DNA of 64,000 nt. Origin: Anoplolepis gracilipes (taxonomy: Eukaryota; Arthropoda; Insecta; Hymenoptera; Formicidae). Of this stretch, positions 11,571 through 20,715 are shown piece by piece (the first letter of the stretch is position 1; the number at the start of each line of letters is the position of its first letter). Below the pieces are notes generated by a model, which was not told the DNA's origin, searched no databases, and saw only the letters and a list, made by a program, of their open reading frames with translations. A program made the position numbers and the translations under genes. The stretch spans positions 3,083,001 to 3,147,000 of the forward strand of contig NC_132980.1 of assembly GCF_047496725.1 (NCBI RefSeq). Direction: 5' to 3'.

Positions 11571-11960
11571 TTACTGATGCTCATTTAGGTTGATAGCTGT
11601 TTCTGAGTTAGCGTTAGCCGGGCGTTGAAGTTCGTTTAGCACAATCTGTATTGCTCGCACGTCCTTCTCAAGCGAAATCAGCTTCTCGTCTGATTCTTTC
11701 TGTTGATTCATTAATCTTTTAACGCAGGACTCCACGTACAGTTTGTTGACGGCATCGGTGTCAGCCTCTGGTTGCGCTACACGGCGAATCTTACGTGACC
11801 TTGCATCGAAGTCTGTAACGACGCGACACAAAGCGTTTTCGTGCACATAACTTTTTACCAATCTATCCCAAGAACCGTTTGTGCCGGTTGCATCATTTCT
11901 TGGATCGAATAATCCAAATTTGTTAATAGGCATTTTTTCTGATGCTTCGTAAAGTGTCAC
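11571..11960 (-). CDS. Polinton protein with fibre-like motif and coiled coil
   Basis: An intact 129-residue frame starting at 11960. The middle holds RKIRRVAQPEADTDAVNKLY (residues 56-75), which resembles the short motif seen before the shaft of many phage tail-fibre proteins. It is followed by a probable coiled coil (about residues 80-113). This resemblance is by eye and the function is inference: a spike or attachment protein on a virus-like particle is possible. It lies in the minus-strand block with the ATPase. Confidence 0.5.
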   Translation of the reverse strand: MTLYEASEKMPINKFGLFDPRNDATGTNGSWDRLVKSYVHENALCRVVTDFDARSRKIRRVAQPEADTDAVNKLYVESCVKRLMNQQKESDEKLISLEKDVRAIQIVLNELQRPANANSETAINLNEHQ

Positions 11961-11999
11961 GCAACGCTGATCGACTGATTAGTTTTGTCGAGACACCAT

Positions 12000-13116
12000 T
12001 TAATTTATAATAATTCCTGCTTCACGAAGTTCCTCGATGATCGACTGGATCTCGTTGTCGTGAGCGTTGTGACCAGCTTGGAGCGAAGCGTTGAGCAATC
12101 GTAGCCGATCCACTAGTTCGTTGGGATCGTCCCAGTACACGTAATCAATCATATTGTTGGTTAGCGTCATAGCGCGAGGCATAGATATCTCCCCTCCAGA
12201 TTTTGTATTTTTCGATTCGAGCGACATCAACGGTGCAATTATATTAATTAATTATATGTTTGTACTTGTACCCCCTGTTACCCTTCAAATGGCCCTGCGC
12301 ATCATAATCGCGTCTATGCGCGTTCGTCACCAATAATATGCTCTTGTATTTTTCCAAATCGTCCCCCCTCGTGTAAAGTTCGTCATTGGGAATTCTCTTG
12401 AAGATCAACTCGTACAATCCTGGCGTTCCAATGTACCGCACGTCGTCTATGATAATAGAGTCATCTTTGTTGATGTTGAATTGTTTGTTGCCGAGTCGCA
12501 TTTCATTCTTTCTGTCAAAATAGACTCCATACACATGATCAATCTCGTGATTTTTGTCACCACTGAGCAAAGCGCCTATGTACTTTTGCCCAAGTGGCCC
12601 AAAGTACTCCCGCAACGTTTCTTGACCTTCCGACGTTTGTAACTTGTTTCGAACAAACGATGATTCGAGCATGTTGCCCGAGGTTTCGAAAACATCTTCG
12701 TTTACGCTTGTTGGTGCGGTTAACGGCGTAGAGGCTATCGACGGTTCATACAGTAAAACGTCCGATCGTTTCCTTTTTTTCGGTGTCGCATCTTCCTCTT
12801 TCTCTTTCTCTACCTCCTCATCTTTAGCCTCTTCCTTCTCATCCTCCTTGTATCGCTTGATTTTAATCTTTGCGCTACTCTCCGACTTATTTTTCACCGC
12901 GAACGAGTTGTCGACAATCTTTTGCAGCGGCTCGATAATAGGTTTAAAATGGGTCTTGACCGCGATATCGTCATCGATGTTACCGGTCTTCAAAGCGCGA
13001 TGTTTCTTGCGGATCAATTCGCTCGTTTTCGCAATCTCCTTCGCCATCTTTTCACGCTCGCGAATATTATCGCTCCCAGCCATATCGATAGAGAGTGTTG
13101 AACGCTCGCGTTTCAC
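12000..13116 (-). pseudogene. Long Lys/Glu-rich Polinton protein split near 12244
   Basis: The frame from 13116 gives 290 residues: an N-terminal helical segment (a second ATG at 13083), a charged Lys/Glu stretch ending in PKKRKR (nuclear-signal-like, about residues 98-118), then a compact C-terminal region (YFGPLGQKYIGALLSG onward). It stops at 12244. A second frame from 12230 (76 residues, containing VYWDDPNELVDRLRLLNAS) follows after 13 bases. I infer one original gene broken by a small insertion or frameshift in an AT-rich stretch (TTAATTAATAT). Two separate genes cannot be excluded. Function unknown; virion-associated is a guess from its position beside the ATPase. Confidence 0.55.
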
Positions 13117-13142
13117 CCCTCACGACAGAATGTAGGCAACGA

Positions 13143-13850
13143 CTAATCATTTTGTGGTATCGCAAACACGTTAAATCCGTTTCTGTATCGCCCGTTTGTA
13201 AGCAAGCTATCCTTGTCTATCACGAGAAATCCATACTTTTGCTGCCAACAAGCACGACATAACTCACTGAAATCCTCGTATGACATGTCGGTATTCACGT
13301 GATCGTTGTACACGTGTTTCAAGTTGGTGCCATCCTGTTTAAACAAGATTAGCAGGTTCGCATTGTCGCGTAAAAGATGTTTCGGTATTCTCGCGTATGT
13401 CTGGCAGAGATAGAAGCAGTCGACGTTCGAGTGGCGTCCCATTGAGAAATATTCTCTTGTCGTATTTTGTTTGTCGCACGCCACGTCATCGAAAACGAAA
13501 ATCGAGTTTGGACGTGCTTCGCTCGGTGGAATGACGTCACTGTTATTGGAGAATGTAAAATAGCCGATTTCATCGATCGACGTTAACAAATTCTCCAAAT
13601 ATTGATATTTTGGCTGTTGCAGTGACTTTGAATACACGTACACATTTTCAAAGCGGACGCCGTGCGGGCTTTCTATCAAACTAATCAACACGTTAGTTTT
13701 ACCGCAATTCGAGGGGCCGCAAACGATTGCGCGTATAGTATTCGGCAGCATCGTACCGTGTCTACGCATCTCCGCATTGTCACCCATCGAGCGTAATCTG
13801 ACGTCGTAATTTGTCACGCGTATCGCGAAAGGTTGTCGCACGAATTTCAT
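13143..13850 (-). CDS. DNA-packaging ATPase (FtsK/HerA type)
   Basis: This intact 235-residue protein would pump DNA into capsids. Walker A is GPSNCGKT at residues 45-52, and Walker B is SIFVFDD at residues 116-122. The size and order match the A32-like packaging ATPases of Polintons and adintoviruses. It starts at 13850 and diverges from the plus-strand gene at 13926. No stop or frameshift was seen. Confidence 0.9.
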   Translation of the reverse strand: MKFVRQPFAIRVTNYDVRLRSMGDNAEMRRHGTMLPNTIRAIVCGPSNCGKTNVLISLIESPHGVRFENVYVYSKSLQQPKYQYLENLLTSIDEIGYFTFSNNSDVIPPSEARPNSIFVFDDVACDKQNTTREYFSMGRHSNVDCFYLCQTYARIPKHLLRDNANLLILFKQDGTNLKHVYNDHVNTDMSYEDFSELCRACWQQKYGFLVIDKDSLLTNGRYRNGFNVFAIPQND

Positions 13851-13925
13851 TTTCCCACTTCCGATTCGGATCGCACGCCTCTATTTATAGCTGCGCGGAA
13901 CTACAAAGTGTTCAGTAACGAAAAA

Positions 13926-14189
13926 ATGTTTGTCCTGCTATCAAGTCCTTACGATATTCTCGATTTGAGTGCCGAACAGCTACAGTTTGTATCTAAAGCA
14001 GTTTTATTGCGAATGTGTGGCAATCACGTCCACTACGTGTGGGACAAACTTCCGGAATACATAAAGGCGGATTCGGAGGTTCAGACCTATCGTCGCTGTT
14101 TCGAACATTACAATCAACCGTGGCAACAAACGCACATTGACGGTCCAGCGCCAATGATAAAAAATTGTCGTGAATGTCAACGCAAATAA
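13926..14189 (+). CDS. Small Polinton protein of unknown function
   Basis: An intact 87-residue frame from MFVLLSSPYD. An earlier ATG at 13833 would overlap the divergent ATPase gene, so the later start is preferred. It contains a Cys pair near the C-terminus (CRECQRK) and several aromatic residues, with no motif I recognise. It overlaps the next gene's ATG by 16 bases and so belongs to the compact plus-strand block. Confidence 0.55.
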   Translation: MFVLLSSPYDILDLSAEQLQFVSKAVLLRMCGNHVHYVWDKLPEYIKADSEVQTYRRCFEHYNQPWQQTHIDGPAPMIKNCRECQRK

Positions 14190-14804
14190 GCAGAGGTCTA
14201 TTAAATCGTGCAATAAACGCGCTTCCTATCGAATTACATATTCCTGGATACCAGTTTTGCGGTCCGGGCACGCGGCTAGAAAAACGATTGGCTAGAGGTG
14301 ATCGAGGTATCAACCCATTGGACGCAGCGTGTCGTGAACGATATAGCGTACTTTCGGAGTAACGATCTTGCCGAAAGACACGCGGCGGATAGGATACTCG
14401 CCAAAAAGGCGCAAACTCGCATCACTGCGAAAGATTCGTCTCTCGGTGAGAGAGCCGCAGCCACAGCTGTCTGGACAGCGATGAAAACCAAAACGAAGTT
14501 CGGTATGGGTCTAAAGACGAAAACGAAGAAAAAGATGGTGAAAAAACGAATACTTCCGGTAGCGAAACGCGGGGGTGTATTACCGATTCTACCATTGTTG
14601 GGCGCTCTCGGATCTCTGATCGGTGGAGCGGCTGGTGTAGCAAAGATGGTGAACGATGGAAAAGCTACACAACGTCAGTTTCAAGAAATGCTACGTCATA
14701 ATCGTGCCATGGAAAGTCGCGGATTGTATCTCGCACCATACAAATACGGACGAGGAGTCTCAATGAGAAAGAAGAAGAAAAAAAAAACGTCAAAGAGACG
14801 CTAA
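14174..14804 (+). pseudogene. Phospholipase A2-domain protein (PX-like), frameshifted at the active site
   Basis: The N-terminal frame from 14174 has the Ca-binding loop YQFCGPGT and the helix LDAACRE of parvovirus-type secreted PLA2 domains, which in virions act on endosomal membranes. At about 14338 the frame shifts (net two bases missing or one extra) at the point where the catalytic His-Asp pair should be. The rest of the protein continues in another frame to 14804. It has a Gly-rich hydrophobic segment (LLGALGSLIGGAAG) and a very basic tail (RKKKKKKTSKRR). As encoded it is not an active lipase. It ends two bases before the protease start. Confidence 0.85.
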
Positions 14805-14806
14805 AA

Positions 14807-15211
14807 ATGCCAGAGGGCGTAACTACCAACGTACAATTGCTGCAACTAGCAAAACGTATGCACATTCCATATTTTAGAGGTGTTTTTATGCGTAACTCAT
14901 TACCGATCGGTGGTATATATCGAAACGAGAGCGGGATCATAAATTTGGATAACGCTAAAGGCTCGGGTACTCACTGGGTAGCGTATGCAAAGAGGGGGAA
15001 TTGTGCTATATATTTTGACAGTTTTGGCAATCTTCGACCGCCGAATGAATTGGTGCGATATTTAAATGTGACAAAAATAGAATATAATCACACATCCTAT
15101 CAAACTTATAATCAAAGCATCTGTGGACAATTGTGCTTGCAGTTTCTCCAAACGGTCGATGCACGCGAATTTAAAGACATACATTGCGCTATTCAACTTA
15201 GTATTCGTTAA
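14807..15211 (+). CDS. Adenain-like cysteine protease
   Basis: An intact 134-residue protease expected to mature capsid proteins. His56 lies in GTHWVAY, the acidic position is Asp71 in YFDSFG, and the nucleophile is Cys106 in NQSICGQLC with Gln103 near it. The length and motif order fit the adenovirus-type (C5) proteases of Polintons. The start follows the PLA2 gene by two bases, and the penton-like gene starts five bases after its stop. Confidence 0.9.
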   Translation: MPEGVTTNVQLLQLAKRMHIPYFRGVFMRNSLPIGGIYRNESGIINLDNAKGSGTHWVAYAKRGNCAIYFDSFGNLRPPNELVRYLNVTKIEYNHTSYQTYNQSICGQLCLQFLQTVDAREFKDIHCAIQLSIR

Positions 15212-15216
15212 ACAGT

Positions 15217-15975
15217 TTGGCCAACATGTCTATGACATTCACGCTGACTGGAAAGAGCAGCGTTCTCGCGGCAAACTACTTTCCCAACATAGATTTAAGC
15301 GACGGTGAATACGAGCTTGGTCTAGCGGATTTTGAAAGTTATCACACGATATCGAACGTGAATTCCTCGAATAATAAATTTTACTTTGGCAAAGACGATG
15401 CGGAAATTACGATTCCCGAGGGATCGTACGAGCTGCAAGCGATACATGAATTTTTGAAACATACAATTTTACGGAAACGTTCGCAACACACAGTTCGTGA
15501 TGGTGATAAAAAACACACTGACGACGATAACTTTGAGCCTGGAGAATGGCCTATAGTGCTCCGCGCTAATTACAATACGATGAGGAGCGAGATCAAATGC
15601 GCCTACAGATTAAATTTTAGCAAGCCTAACAATATTGGATCGCTGCTAGGATTCTCGAACCGTATACTGCAGCCGCGAAAATGGTACGAGTCGGACGTGC
15701 CGATTAACATTATCAACGTGAACATTATCCGCGTCGAATGTAATGTGACCGCGGGTGCGTACAACAACGGCAAACTCGTTCATACGATACACGAATTTTC
15801 ACCGAGGGTACCACCAGGATATAAGATATCGGAAACACCGGCGCACATCATTTACCTACCGATCATCGTGCGGTGCATTACGGATTTAACGTTACGCGTT
15901 GTCGACCAGGAAGGACGATTACTCGATTTTCGAGGAGAAGAGATCACCATTAGATTGCATGTACGACGGCGGTAA
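15217..15975 (+). CDS. Minor capsid (penton-like, single jelly roll) protein
   Basis: An intact frame of 252 residues; a second ATG at 15226 may be the real start. Position after the protease and before the capsid gene, size and beta-rich composition fit the penton-like minor capsid protein of Polintons. The N-terminus (GKSSVLAANYFPNIDL) and the GSYELQAIHEFL segment are of the kind found in that family. The fold call is by context and pattern and not from a structure prediction. Confidence 0.75.
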   Translation: MANMSMTFTLTGKSSVLAANYFPNIDLSDGEYELGLADFESYHTISNVNSSNNKFYFGKDDAEITIPEGSYELQAIHEFLKHTILRKRSQHTVRDGDKKHTDDDNFEPGEWPIVLRANYNTMRSEIKCAYRLNFSKPNNIGSLLGFSNRILQPRKWYESDVPINIINVNIIRVECNVTAGAYNNGKLVHTIHEFSPRVPPGYKISETPAHIIYLPIIVRCITDLTLRVVDQEGRLLDFRGEEITIRLHVRRR

Positions 15976-15987
15976 AATTAGCGTGTG

Positions 15988-16161
15988 ATGCTCGTGTTGA
16001 ACGGATCGAAAGACGTGAGAGACAATACAATCTTTACGACGTCAGCGACAACAACATCGACATTTGCTAATATCCAATCATCCGGCACTAAGAAAAAGAA
16101 ATTGAACGCATCAAACGTTGCGTTTTTACAATCTTTGGGATTCGTGGTGCGAAACATTTAA
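15988..16161 (+). CDS. Small Ser/Thr-rich protein between penton and capsid genes
   Basis: A 57-residue frame, ATG at 15988 and TAA at 16159-16161, fills the gap between the two capsid genes. It has a Thr/Ser-rich middle, a basic GTKKKKLNASN patch and a hydrophobic end (AFLQSLGFVV). It starts 12 bases after one gene and ends 3 bases before the next, which supports it as a real gene. Function unknown; a small virion or cement protein is a guess. Confidence 0.5.
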   Translation: MLVLNGSKDVRDNTIFTTSATTTSTFANIQSSGTKKKKLNASNVAFLQSLGFVVRNI

Positions 16162-16164
16162 ACG

Positions 16165-17364
16165 ATGACTGACATTCTCGACATCGCGGATGAGCCAATC
16201 TTTGACGATCGCATCGTCAAGATTGAGACTCACTCCTATAACCCATTCGCCAACACAACGCTCGGACACAGTGATGAGATAAGAATACCCATACAACAAC
16301 AGGATCTGTATACATTGCCGTACGAGAGTTTCTTATACATCGAAGAAGAATTAAAGATAAAGAAGCCAGCTAGAGGATTCAATGTGGTGCTGCAAAATAA
16401 TTGCGTTGCATTCATGTTTGACGAGATTCGATATGAACTCGATGGTGTGGAGATTGATCGAAATAGAAACGTGGGAATAACAAGTATGCTCAAAGACTAT
16501 GTAACAATATCATCCGATAGAAGCGTGATTATGAGAAATGCTGGTTGGAGTGAGCCAACTATTGTGGATGGACACTTTAATTTTTGCGTACCGCTCTACA
16601 TGTTATTGGGATTTTGCGAGGATTACAGACGCATAGTAATTAACGCTCGTCACGAATTGATCTTAATACGATCGCGCAATGACAACAATTGTCTGCTTGG
16701 AGCTTCGACGCTGGAGCCTGTGATCAACATATTCAAGATACAATGGCGAATGCCACATGTGTTGTTGAGTGAAATTAAAAAGCTGTCTATGCTGCGCGCT
16801 CTGGAAAGCGGACGCTACCTCAGCATGGGTTTTCGCTCGTGGGATCTGTACGAGTTTCCGCTGTTGCAGCGTACAACCAAACATTCGTGGGCCATTAAGA
16901 CCGCGACTCAGCTGGAGAAACCACAATACGTTATCTTTGCTCTGCAAACAGGCCGGAAGAATGTTATGTCCGAGGATGCGAGTAAATTCGACGACTGTAA
17001 ATTAACAAACGTGAAACTCTATCTGAACTCGGAATGTTATCCGTACGATGACATGAATCTGGATTTCGATAAAAACAGATGGTCGATTCTGTACGACACG
17101 TACGCGCGTTTCTGCAAAAACTATTACGGATACGAGTACCTCGAACCGAGTCTCACTGTCTCACTGTTTCTACAGTACGGTCCGTTTGTGATCATCGATT
17201 GTTCTCGACAAAACGAATCGGTCAAGAGTGCAACCGTGGATGTGCGATTGGAATTTGAGTGTAAGGAGAATGTGGCTAATAATACGACTGCGTACTGTCT
17301 CATCATACACGATCGCGTAATCCAGTACAACTCGTTGACCAACGTTGTGCGCAAAATTACCTAA
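16165..17364 (+). CDS. Major capsid protein candidate (double jelly roll)
   Basis: An intact 399-residue frame directly after the penton region. It is beta-rich, with aromatic and Pro-containing loops, and the last 100 residues (LFLQYGPFVIIDCSRQNE onward) look like a second barrel. Position and size make it the hexon-like major capsid protein of this element; 399 residues is short for many Polinton capsid proteins. I rely on gene order and general pattern, so a structure prediction would settle it. The gene is undamaged. Confidence 0.72.
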   Translation: MTDILDIADEPIFDDRIVKIETHSYNPFANTTLGHSDEIRIPIQQQDLYTLPYESFLYIEEELKIKKPARGFNVVLQNNCVAFMFDEIRYELDGVEIDRNRNVGITSMLKDYVTISSDRSVIMRNAGWSEPTIVDGHFNFCVPLYMLLGFCEDYRRIVINARHELILIRSRNDNNCLLGASTLEPVINIFKIQWRMPHVLLSEIKKLSMLRALESGRYLSMGFRSWDLYEFPLLQRTTKHSWAIKTATQLEKPQYVIFALQTGRKNVMSEDASKFDDCKLTNVKLYLNSECYPYDDMNLDFDKNRWSILYDTYARFCKNYYGYEYLEPSLTVSLFLQYGPFVIIDCSRQNESVKSATVDVRLEFECKENVANNTTAYCLIIHDRVIQYNSLTNVVRKIT

Positions 17365-17464
17365 GTGTTTGCGACAATAATTTAGAGAGAGGGAAAGCTG
17401 GATATAAATCCGAGTGTTACGAGATGGTTGTCATTCTTCTTAACTGACGAAAAGAGATCTCATC

Positions 17465-17995
17465 ATGTCTGTACCAACGTTTGTCGATCTGCAAGGATTT
17501 GTCGTTTCGAATAAATTCATCGCAAAGGAGGTGGCGGTGCTGAGAAGAGGAACTGTTCTCGCACACTACATTTTTCGGAGTCCTATACCATGGCATCTCC
17601 TTACAAAATCCGAAAAGTGTCAAGCTTCATGGTTGATGGCGAATCATCATGGACTACAATGGGAGGATGGAATCGTTGCGTACAGCATGGCGAAACGATT
17701 GATTACAACTGCTGTAGTTGAAGAAGAAGATGATAAAATGCAGAGTATCGTATACGTTAAAGGATGCTAGAAACGAGAATGGCTTGCTAATATGCTCGGC
17801 GACGATGCGAGAGAAAATTTAATCATTGAGACCTTGGATGCTGATTACGACGATATCGAATCTCTAAATAATCTAGATGTTAAAAATACTATACGATGTG
17901 AAAAACATGTTAAGAATTGCGCATTACAAAATGTATTCAAAATATTTAACTGGTGGTCGCAACGCCAGAAAGAATTGCAAGATTTGGAAAAATAA
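17465..17995 (+). pseudogene. Unknown Polinton protein with one in-frame stop
   Basis: The frame from 17465 gives 101 residues (MSVPTFVDLQGFVVSNKF onward) and stops at TAG 17768-17770. The same frame continues in good coding style from 17771 to 17995 (75 codons, including an acidic LDADYDDIESLNNLD block). I read it as one gene of about 176 codons with one nonsense change. The opening FVDLQGF resembles the first motif of some nuclease folds, but no full catalytic set is visible. Function is left open. Confidence 0.5.
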
Positions 17996-18273
17996 AATAT
18001 TTAAACACTAATATGTTTTATTTCTTATTCCCCCTCCTCATTCCCTCCCTCCCTCCCTCCCTCACGAGTCATTTAAAAATTCTTTTTATCCGAGTATCGT
18101 CTCTCTCCCTTCTAAAAATTTCAGAGCACTAAAGTATTCTAGAATCTCCCACCACATTTACCACTAATCTCCCACTACTTTGAAAAACGGGATGTCACGT
18201 ATATTTGATTCTTCATACGGTCAGTGTTGCGTTAACCGTTCGTGAAAGTGGTCCACTTTTGAAATCTGGAAAT
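17996..18273. other. Intergenic spacer, pyrimidine-rich
   Basis: CCCTC-rich stretch at 18030-18065 and no frame of note. It precedes the intron-containing gene at 18274 and is the likely site of its promoter. Confidence 0.5.
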
Positions 18274-19019
18274 ATGTACTACGTCGAAAGAAGCAGTGGC
18301 GGCCCCAGCAGAAGCGTGAATAATTACGTACCGAATCGTTATGAAACTCCATCGTTTGAGAACAAATGTGACAAGTAAGTTTTTGTTTAACTTCTTTTTA
18401 TTTTTTCACAAATTGTTTTTAAACTAATTTTTTTATTTTATTTTTCTACAGCATTTCGTTGAAGCGTCGTGCGATTCGTATACTAAGTAGACGATACGCA
18501 TTGACAACCACGGAATTCAAATTCCTTGAAATTGGTATCAACGTGGGTACACCGAGTTACGTGGAAATTGTCATAGGAGATCATCAAGGAAAGGAACTGG
18601 TATTATCTCTCGAAACGTGGAAGGGACTCTACGAGCAACGTCGCAATATTCACGATTTACTGCGAAAGGACTCTAAAGATACCTATAATTTTATAAGCGT
18701 TGGACCGCTAACAGTGCGAGTTCATACGATTAACGATACTAAACTTATAAGTCTCGAATCTTTAAACGTACGCATGATGATGATTGAACCGACGTTACAC
18801 CGTATGTTTGATCTCGATCAATGCATCGATGTAACCTTTGATCGATTGGTTAGAATCACCGAGACAGTCGATACTAAGTTTACACAATTCTCCAATATCG
18901 CGTCCACTATAACGGATAATAAAAAAGTGTCAAATGTAATATGCGCCAGCGACGCCTTCAATAAACATCAACTCGTCGATTGCGAACTGGTAGCTTTAGT
19001 TTTTAGTCACAATATGTAA
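18274..19019 (+). CDS. Intron-containing Polinton protein, unknown function
   Basis: Exon 1 is 18274-18374 (ATG TAC TAC ...). The intron is 18375-18451 (donor GTAAGT, acceptor TTTTTCTACAG). Exon 2 is 18452-19019. The joined frame is 222 residues with no break. The N-terminus is Ser/Gly/Asn-rich. Exon 2 starts with a basic stretch (SLKRRAIRILSRRYALTTTEF) followed by alternating beta-like segments. I do not recognise the family. It is the last plus-strand gene before the right end and one of the intact genes of the element. Confidence 0.6.
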
Positions 19020-19180
19020 TAAAAAAAAAATATATATATAAAAGAGAAGAATAAAGTTTTTTTAAATTTAAATCATGATATAATTTACTCGCACGCATTT
19101 CCCATCCGTGCTTCCTCCCACCCGTAAACAGTCCCAGTTCTCATATGTAGCTCGTTGCGGGGAATGACGTCATGCTGGGA
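19020..19180. other. 3' flank of the 222-residue gene
   Basis: A-rich, with AATAAA at about 19050 that could serve as poly(A) signal for the preceding gene. No gene. Confidence 0.5.
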
Positions 19181-19390
19181 CCGCGAGAGAGTAAACGCTA
19201 GGAAAGAAAGAGATAGCGCGAGGCGAAGGAGAGCGAGAGAGTAAACGCTAGGAAAGAAAGAGATAGCGCGAGGCGAAGGAGAGCGAGAGAGTAAGTGCTA
19301 GGAAAGAAAGAGATAGCGCGAGGTGAAGTAGAGCGAGAGAGTAAGTGCTAGGAAAGAAAGAGATAGCGCGAGGCGAAGGAAAGCGAGAAC
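19181..19390. repeat. 50-bp tandem repeat, about four copies
   Basis: GAGAGAGTAAACGCTAGGAA recurs with a period of exactly 50 bases at 19185, 19235, 19285 and 19335. The last two copies read GTAAGTGCTA instead of GTAAACGCTA. Units differ by only a few bases, so the expansion is recent. It lies in a non-coding gap inside the Polinton. Confidence 0.92.
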
Positions 19391-19854
19391 GCAAACAGAA
19401 ATTTTTTTTTTCTTTTTTCTTTTTTTTCTTTTTATAATTTTTTTCTTTTTATTATTTTTTTCTTTTTTTTTCTTTTTATATTTTTTTTTTATATTAAATA
19501 TTAAGTTATTATATCTAGTTATATCTAGTATATGAAGGAAGAAGGATGGGATAGATGAAGGAAGCGCAAGCAAGCAATTATATGTGTTTAACATAATTTC
19601 TTTTTTATTTAAAAAAGTGTGTTTATTTACAAAATCTGTGTGTGTGTGTGAATTTAAAAATAAAAAGAAAAAGATATAAAAAAAATATATAAAAGATTGC
19701 ACGCCGATGGTCGAGGGGTACGGCACGACGACGACTGCTGCTGCGAGGCACTGGAGGGGATGACCAGGCAGGTCTCCTGCATAACAGAAAAAAAAAATTT
19801 ATTAATATTTTCATAATTTGAAAAAGAATCTTACACATCAAGAATTACTTACAA
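19391..19854. other. Low-complexity T-rich gap
   Basis: T-rich with TTTTTCTTTTT runs to about 19490. It then holds a short GC-richer block (about 19700-19770) containing CGACGACGACTGCTGCTGCG. Minus-strand frames here are chance. No supported gene. Confidence 0.55.
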
Positions 19855-20151
19855 TTACTGATCAGAATCAGTATCAGAATCTGGATCATTGTCGATGACA
19901 TGTTGTAGATACAACATGTTATCGATATGTTGACGGATTTCCCGATGGATTTCTTGTAACTGCTCAGGACATGCTTGCCGATTTCCGTCTGGTAAACAGC
20001 AATTCTCGCAAGGCTTTCCCCTTAGTCTGTTGTTTTCATTCGTTCATATATAACTTTGTAGTTTAAAGATCACTGTTGAGGAATTTTTTATGTCAAGTTC
20101 GCGATTTCGTTGAAACTCCACCACCGGATTTAATAGTTTTTCGGTCACCAT
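19855..20151 (-). pseudogene. Small acidic-tailed protein, one in-frame stop
   Basis: The minus frame starts at ATG 20151-20149 (MVTEKLLNPVVEFQRNREL). It runs 35 codons to TGA at 20046-20044 and continues in the same frame through a Cys cluster (CENCCLPDGNRQAC) and a helical stretch. It ends in DPDSDTDSDQ before the stop at 19857-19855. It follows the Cys-rich gene at 20191 by 39 bases. The gene at 330-545 has the same neighbour and a similar helical stretch. I infer one gene with a single nonsense change. Function unknown. Confidence 0.5.
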
Positions 20152-20190
20152 TTTTCACAGCACTTAGTCCTAGCAAATGTCTACAAAAAT

Positions 20191-20622
20191 TTATTGCTGC
20201 GCACAAAAACGACACACACTATATGCTATTACTTGGCACAGTGAGTGTCCACAATTATTACACGAGTTCCAACCGTGATAAATATATTGTCCAGTTTCAT
20301 GTTTATACACAATTTTACCTTGTGTATATGAATCTTGAACTTCAATGAAACATCCCGAACAAAATTTTTCACTATTTTCCTCGTCGTTGTCATACTTTTT
20401 TACTTCGTAATAAAATATGATGTTACACATTTTCTGCCGTTCAGTTATAATTCGTAAATCTTCACGCACTAACGGCACTACTTGTTCATTCAAATAGTCT
20501 TCCGGATCACTCTCATAATCAGAGTCATTCACTATTTCCACTTCTTCATCGCTGTCGTCGATGATAACCACATCTTCATTGTCTTCATTGTCTTCGATGA
20601 CAATCACATCTTCTATATTCAT
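20191..20622 (-). CDS. Polinton right-end Cys-rich acidic protein
   Basis: An intact 143-residue frame, first gene inside the right terminal repeat and transcribed inward. Residues 1-48 are very acidic with Val/Ile (VIEDNEDNEDVVIIDDSDEE). Then come C-x4-FYYE, FCSGC, SCNNCGHSLC and a final CRFC, so four Cys pairs suited to zinc. It is a paralogue of 5812-6186 at the left end and of 2-280. The three share the acid lead, the FYY block and the pair spacing. A transcription or anti-host factor is conceivable, but nothing in the sequence proves it. Confidence 0.65.
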   Translation of the reverse strand: MNIEDVIVIEDNEDNEDVVIIDDSDEEVEIVNDSDYESDPEDYLNEQVVPLVREDLRIITERQKMCNIIFYYEVKKYDNDEENSEKFCSGCFIEVQDSYTQGKIVYKHETGQYIYHGWNSCNNCGHSLCQVIAYSVCRFCAQQ

Positions 20623-20715
20623 TTTAGCACTAAATCGAAAGACACTCGACGACTGTTGAATACGTTTTAACGCGGAGACAGATTCTCAAATTCGAGCAGC
20701 CGAATGTTGGCGCTG

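Noticed and set aside
12644..13135. 163-codon Ser/Phe-rich plus-strand frame
   Set aside because: Antisense shadow of the Lys/Glu-rich Polinton gene on the minus strand.
19181..19390. CRISPR-like regular repeats
   Set aside because: Units are contiguous 50-mers without spacers, and the DNA is eukaryotic.
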